Assembly: GCF_013009555.1 (NCBI RefSeq)
Contig: NZ_CP046176.1
Coordinates: 2,511,501 to 2,575,500 of the forward strand
DNA: 64,000 nt
Direction: 5' to 3'
Source: Phocaeicola dorei
GTDB taxonomy: Bacteria; Bacteroidota; Bacteroidia; Bacteroidales; Bacteroidaceae
The notes below the pieces were generated by a model, which searched no databases, had not been told where the DNA came from, and saw only the letters and a program-made list of their open reading frames with translations. Below, one piece after another: positions 61,092 through 64,000 of the stretch. Positions within the stretch are counted from its first letter, which is position 1. Every line of letters starts with the position of its first letter. A program made the position numbers and the translations under genes.

Positions 61092-61607
61092 TCAATCTTC
61101 TTTTATTATATCCAATACTATTAATACCTGGTTAGCATTGACGGAATCCCCTTCATTGACCAGGATATCCCTTACCGTGCAGTCCGAGGTCACTTTGTAG
61201 TTGCTCTGCATCTTCATGGCCTCCAGCACTACCACAATATCCCCGGATGACAGACGGTCTCCTTTCCGGACGGGAATTTTTACAACCTTTCCGGGCATGG
61301 GAGCTACAATCTTGTCATCCTGTCTCTCCTCGCCGCCCTTTTTCATACGCAGATACTTGGTCTGGGTGTCCACTATGTCCACATGATAGGAACGGTAGAA
61401 CATATTCACATCATAACTCTTTCCACCCTCCCCACGGATCAGTTCGGCATTGAAGGAATTGCCATCGTGCAGGATGGAACAGCTTCCGTTCTCGGCCATA
61501 ACGATATCCACATCATACGGTTTTCCGTCAATCATAAACTGTACCTTGTTTCCTTCCTTGCTCACCAACGTCACATCGGCTACGCGGTCTCCAATATGTA
61601 TTTCCAT
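61092..61607 (-). CDS. Biotin carboxyl carrier subunit
   Basis: The 171-residue protein ends in a biotinyl domain (about 98-171; VAPMPGKVVKIPVRKGDRLS) with the attachment motif VLEAMKMQ, Lys132. The N-terminal ~90 residues form a less conserved region probably contacting the partner subunits, as in the small carrier proteins of propionyl-CoA carboxylase-type complexes. It is placed between the biotin carboxylase gene (24 bp upstream) and the carboxyltransferase gene (2 bp downstream of its stop). Confidence 0.92.
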   Translation of the reverse strand: MEIHIGDRVADVTLVSKEGNKVQFMIDGKPYDVDIVMAENGSCSILHDGNSFNAELIRGEGGKSYDVNMFYRSYHVDIVDTQTKYLRMKKGGEERQDDKIVAPMPGKVVKIPVRKGDRLSSGDIVVVLEAMKMQSNYKVTSDCTVRDILVNEGDSVNANQVLIVLDIIKED

Positions 61608-61631
61608 ACTTTTGCTTAATTAAATGAAGAA

Positions 61632-63143
61632 TCAGATTCTCAATACTCCTTTCTGCAAGCCGAACTCACGCCAGCGGCTGATGGGACGGGCATCAGACAG
61701 CTGGGGACTCTTGTTCTCTTCCAGATTCATCAGATAGTCAATATAAGAGGCGATCATGGCGATATTCTCAATCTCCTCATTATTACCGTTGCCACGGAGC
61801 AGCATACGCGAGTTCTTCTCTATGAACAAGGTATTATACTCACCCTTTACAAAGTCGGGGGTATGCATGATGCGTTTCAGATAACTGAGGTTGGTCTTCA
61901 GCCCCGTAATCTTGTACTCGTAAAGTACCCGGCGCATACGTTCTATGGCATATTGGCGGGTCGTAGCCCATACAATCAGCTTGCCTATCATCGGGTCGTA
62001 ATAGATGGGAATCTCGTAACCTTCGTAAACGTAGCTGTCAATGCGTACGCCGATGCCGTTAGGCTCCGTCAGCTGTTTGATGATACCCGGCGAAGGCATG
62101 AAGTTGTTCTCCGTGTCTTCCGCACAGATACGACATTCGATGGCATGACCGCGCTGGAAAAGTTCTTCTTGCTTCAGGTGCAGCACCTCGTTATTGGCTA
62201 TACGGATTTGTTCTTTTACCAGATCCACGCCCACCACTTCTTCGGTGATGGGATGCTCCACCTGCAAACGGGTGTTCATCTCCAGAAAATAGAAATCGCG
62301 GTTCTTGTCCACCAGAAACTCGATAGTTCCGGCTCCCGAATAGTTCACCGCCCTGGCGGCAGCCACTGCCTTTTCCCCCATCTCCTGGCGGAGTTCCGGA
62401 GTAAGGAACGGAGACGGGCTCTCCTCTACAATCTTCTGGTTGCGACGCTGGACAGAACACTCGCGGTCAAACAGATGGATTACATTGCCATGATTGTCAC
62501 CCAGAATTTGAAATTCTATATGATGGGGTTCCTCCACAAATTTTTCCAGATAAACCGTATCATCCCCGAAAGAAGACATGGACTCGGAACGGGCGGTGTT
62601 ATATGCCTCCACCACTTCGTCTTCACTGTGTATCAGCCTCATCCCTTTACCGCCGCCTCCCATAGAAGCCTTCAGCATGACAGGATAGCCTATTGCATTA
62701 CAGATACGTACCGCCTCTTCGGCACTTTGCAACGGTTGTTCCGTACCGGGGACCACGGGAACGCCTGCGGCAATCATACGCTTACGGGCGGCAATCTTGT
62801 CACCCATCGCTTCCATCGTCTCGGCGGAAGGGCTGATAAAGATGATCCCCTCCTCTTTGCATCGGCGGGCAAAATCAGCATTCTCGGACAAAAAACCATA
62901 ACCGGGATGAATGGCATCGGCTTTGCATCGTTTGGCAGTCTCTATTACTTTTTCTATATTTAAATAGCTTTCCCTGGCTATAGCAGGACCTATAAGATAG
63001 GCCTCGTCAGCATACATCACATGATGAGAAGTGCGGTCGGCTTCTGAAAAGACAGCAACGGTCCGTATGCCCATTTCTCGGCAGGAACGCATTACACGTA
63101 AGGCTATTTCACCTCTGTTTGCAATCAATACTTTCTTTATCAT
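61632..63143 (-). CDS. Biotin carboxylase subunit
   Basis: The ATG at 63143 (MIKKVLIANRGEIALRVMRS) gives 503 residues, normal for an AccC/PccA biotin carboxylase. An in-frame start at 63182 lies deeper in the preceding gene. The ATP-grasp motifs are present: GYGFLSENADFARRC, MLKASMGGGGKGMRL, EFQILGDNHGNVIHLFDREC and FLEMNTRLQVEHPITEEVVG. It carboxylates the biotin of the neighbouring carrier with ATP and bicarbonate. Its start overlaps the end of the small Cys-rich gene by 35 bp, so translation may be coupled. Confidence 0.93.
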   Translation of the reverse strand: MIKKVLIANRGEIALRVMRSCREMGIRTVAVFSEADRTSHHVMYADEAYLIGPAIARESYLNIEKVIETAKRCKADAIHPGYGFLSENADFARRCKEEGIIFISPSAETMEAMGDKIAARKRMIAAGVPVVPGTEQPLQSAEEAVRICNAIGYPVMLKASMGGGGKGMRLIHSEDEVVEAYNTARSESMSSFGDDTVYLEKFVEEPHHIEFQILGDNHGNVIHLFDRECSVQRRNQKIVEESPSPFLTPELRQEMGEKAVAAARAVNYSGAGTIEFLVDKNRDFYFLEMNTRLQVEHPITEEVVGVDLVKEQIRIANNEVLHLKQEELFQRGHAIECRICAEDTENNFMPSPGIIKQLTEPNGIGVRIDSYVYEGYEIPIYYDPMIGKLIVWATTRQYAIERMRRVLYEYKITGLKTNLSYLKRIMHTPDFVKGEYNTLFIEKNSRMLLRGNGNNEEIENIAMIASYIDYLMNLEENKSPQLSDARPISRWREFGLQKGVLRI

Positions 63144-63360
63144 TTTTCTTCTTATTATAACGGGGGTTAATTTCGCAGGCATAGAAACTGTCCTTGACGG
63201 CTTTCAGGCAGTCATGGCACAGGCAATCGGAATAATTCTCCATTAAATAGGTGCGTTGCAGAGCATCCAGTCGGACAGTTGCGCAATGACACGATAAAAT
63301 ATCATTGTGCATACAATCAAATGTTGCACCACAACGTGGACATACCTTTTTCATAGGCAT
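63109..63360 (-). CDS. Cysteine-rich CWC-family small protein
   Basis: The 83-residue protein (alternative start ATG 63354) has CPRCGATFDC, CHCATVRL and CLCHDC, matching the cysteine-rich CWC domain. Its ten cysteines in pairs suggest zinc binding. It is the first gene after a cobalamin riboswitch and overlaps the biotin carboxylase start by 35 bp, so it belongs to the carboxylase operon. Its job is unknown; a link to B12-dependent propionate metabolism is by context only. Confidence 0.85.
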   Translation of the reverse strand: MPMKKVCPRCGATFDCMHNDILSCHCATVRLDALQRTYLMENYSDCLCHDCLKAVKDSFYACEINPRYNKKKNDKESIDCKQR

Positions 63361-63441
63361 TCCTCCCGTAAATTTTTTATTTTCTTATTTTCTTTCGTAC
63401 TGCTTTCCTAATCCCACGAGTAAAAACAGCCTTTAATGAAT

Positions 63442-63615
63442 GGCAGGTCTTCTGACTGACTCCTTATCTTGAAGCCTTCCCGATGTGAGGATTGTCACAT
63501 CAGTGGCAAAGGTATTTTTCAAGATTCCAGCAGAGCTTCACAGCAGCGGGACTGTCCGGGATTTGCACCCGATTCCCTTTTAATCCGAATAGCAGATAGA
63601 CTATCCGAAACCAAT
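63442..63615 (-). promoter_or_regulatory. Cobalamin riboswitch upstream of the acyl-CoA carboxylase operon
   Basis: The minus-strand leader shows AAAAGGGAATCGGGTG, CCCGGACAGTCCCGCTGCTGTGAA, the CCACTG box, GGGAAGGC and the closing AGTCAGTCAGAAGACCTGCC. The -7 box TATCTTTG is at 63622-63629. About 80 nt separate the aptamer end from the first start codon and contain the expression platform, which is nearly the same as that of the nrdA riboswitch. Confidence 0.93.
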
Positions 63616-63721
63616 TCGGGGCAAAGATAATGGATTTTATAATTAAACGAAGCGGAAAAGATGAAAAAAGTGTTGCTTGAAGTTTTTTTTCTTTTTCCAG
63701 TTGTTTTATTGATTTAATTCC

Positions 63722-63924
63722 TAACTTTGTCAGTAATATCGGTTTCCGGATTAGCCGTTGGCGCGAAACGGAATTAAAAGGGAATCCTGTGCAAATCAGG
63801 AACTATCCCCGTAGCTGTAAGTTTTATCCTCCCATAGTGTGGGGAAGTGTTGTGACATTCTTAGCCACTGGTTATTGTGAAAACCGGGAAGGCGTTACAA
63901 CGGAAACAAGTCAGAAGACCTGCC
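63722..63924 (+). promoter_or_regulatory. Cobalamin riboswitch at the right edge
   Basis: The plus-strand -7 box TAACTTTG (63722-63729) precedes a leader with AAAAGGGAATCCTGTG, TATCCCCGTAGCTGTAAG, TTAGCCACTG, ACCGGGAAGGCG and the closing AAGTCAGAAGACCTGCC (to 63924). The controlled gene starts beyond the window. It is divergent from the riboswitch at 63442-63615. The remaining bases to 64000 show no gene start. Confidence 0.92.
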
Positions 63925-64000
63925 GTTATTGTTTATATCATTCATGGCTTTCGGGTGAAAGGCGATAGAACGAATCATACTGATCCTTTTTATTACTGGT

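Noticed and set aside
61863..62963. Long plus-strand frame (366 residues) opposite the biotin carboxylase gene
   Set aside because: The minus-strand frame encodes a complete, conserved biotin carboxylase; the opposite frame is a composition artefact with no family resemblance.

Overview
The window looks like chromosome from a gut Bacteroidales bacterium, most likely Bacteroides or Phocaeicola. Many genes are preceded by the Bacteroidetes sigma-ABfr -7 box (TAnnTTTG) and few have a clear Shine-Dalgarno. The families present (DUF4373, TamL-type BamA homologue, TonB-dependent receptors with an N-terminal CarboxypepD_reg-like domain, DUF4296, YidE/YbjL-type transporter) fit the same group. No insertion sequence, phage, CRISPR array or rRNA was seen. 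Three tandem tRNA-Lys(CTT) genes lie near 21.2-21.4 kb.

Layout. 0.5-2.9 kb: a DUF4373 protein and an NhaC-type antiporter. 3.0-7.6 kb: hexuronate catabolism, with a LacI regulator plus uxaA divergent from kdgK and a KDPG aldolase gene. 7.9-10.0 kb: M48 protease and an AraC regulator. 10.3-16.2 kb: ileS, dksA-like, lspA, DUF4296 lipoprotein and a small gene. 16.3-20.4 kb: SpoU methyltransferase divergent from a tamL-like outer-membrane gene and two small genes. 21.2-24.8 kb: tRNAs, MBL hydrolase, and a membrane-bound winged-helix regulator divergent from a thioredoxin-fold protein. 24.9-28.1 kb: uxaC divergent from uxaB, completing glucuronate/galacturonate to KDG.

28.6-38.9 kb is an anaerobic-type cobalamin (corrin ring) biosynthesis region, with a BtuFCD-like ABC importer inserted between cbiL and a minus-strand run of four genes. 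Those four are multidomain: CobJ-CbiC, CbiE-CbiT, CbiG-CobM and CobK-CbiD. At 44.9-48.5 kb a second BtuF paralogue and a BtuB-like receptor follow a cobalamin riboswitch. The window holds four cobalamin riboswitches: before btuB, before class I ribonucleotide reductase nrdA, before an acyl-CoA carboxylase operon, and one at the right edge whose target lies outside the window. The corrin biosynthesis run has a long structured leader that does not match the cobalamin riboswitch.

39.5-44.8 kb is the most unusual segment: an exported flavodoxin and a flavin reductase, divergent from two tandem AraC-family paralogues, followed by a DXS-like enzyme. All three promoters there carry the same arrangement: a pair of GTAA-type half-sites exactly 21 bp apart, the proximal one exactly 35 bp upstream of the -7 box. 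This points to one AraC-type regulon. One AraC paralogue has eight cysteines in two N-terminal clusters. The DXS-like protein appears to lack both arginines that bind the phosphate of glyceraldehyde 3-phosphate in true DXS, so its acceptor may differ. Just left of this locus is a 136-bp palindromic element built from four 21-bp units.
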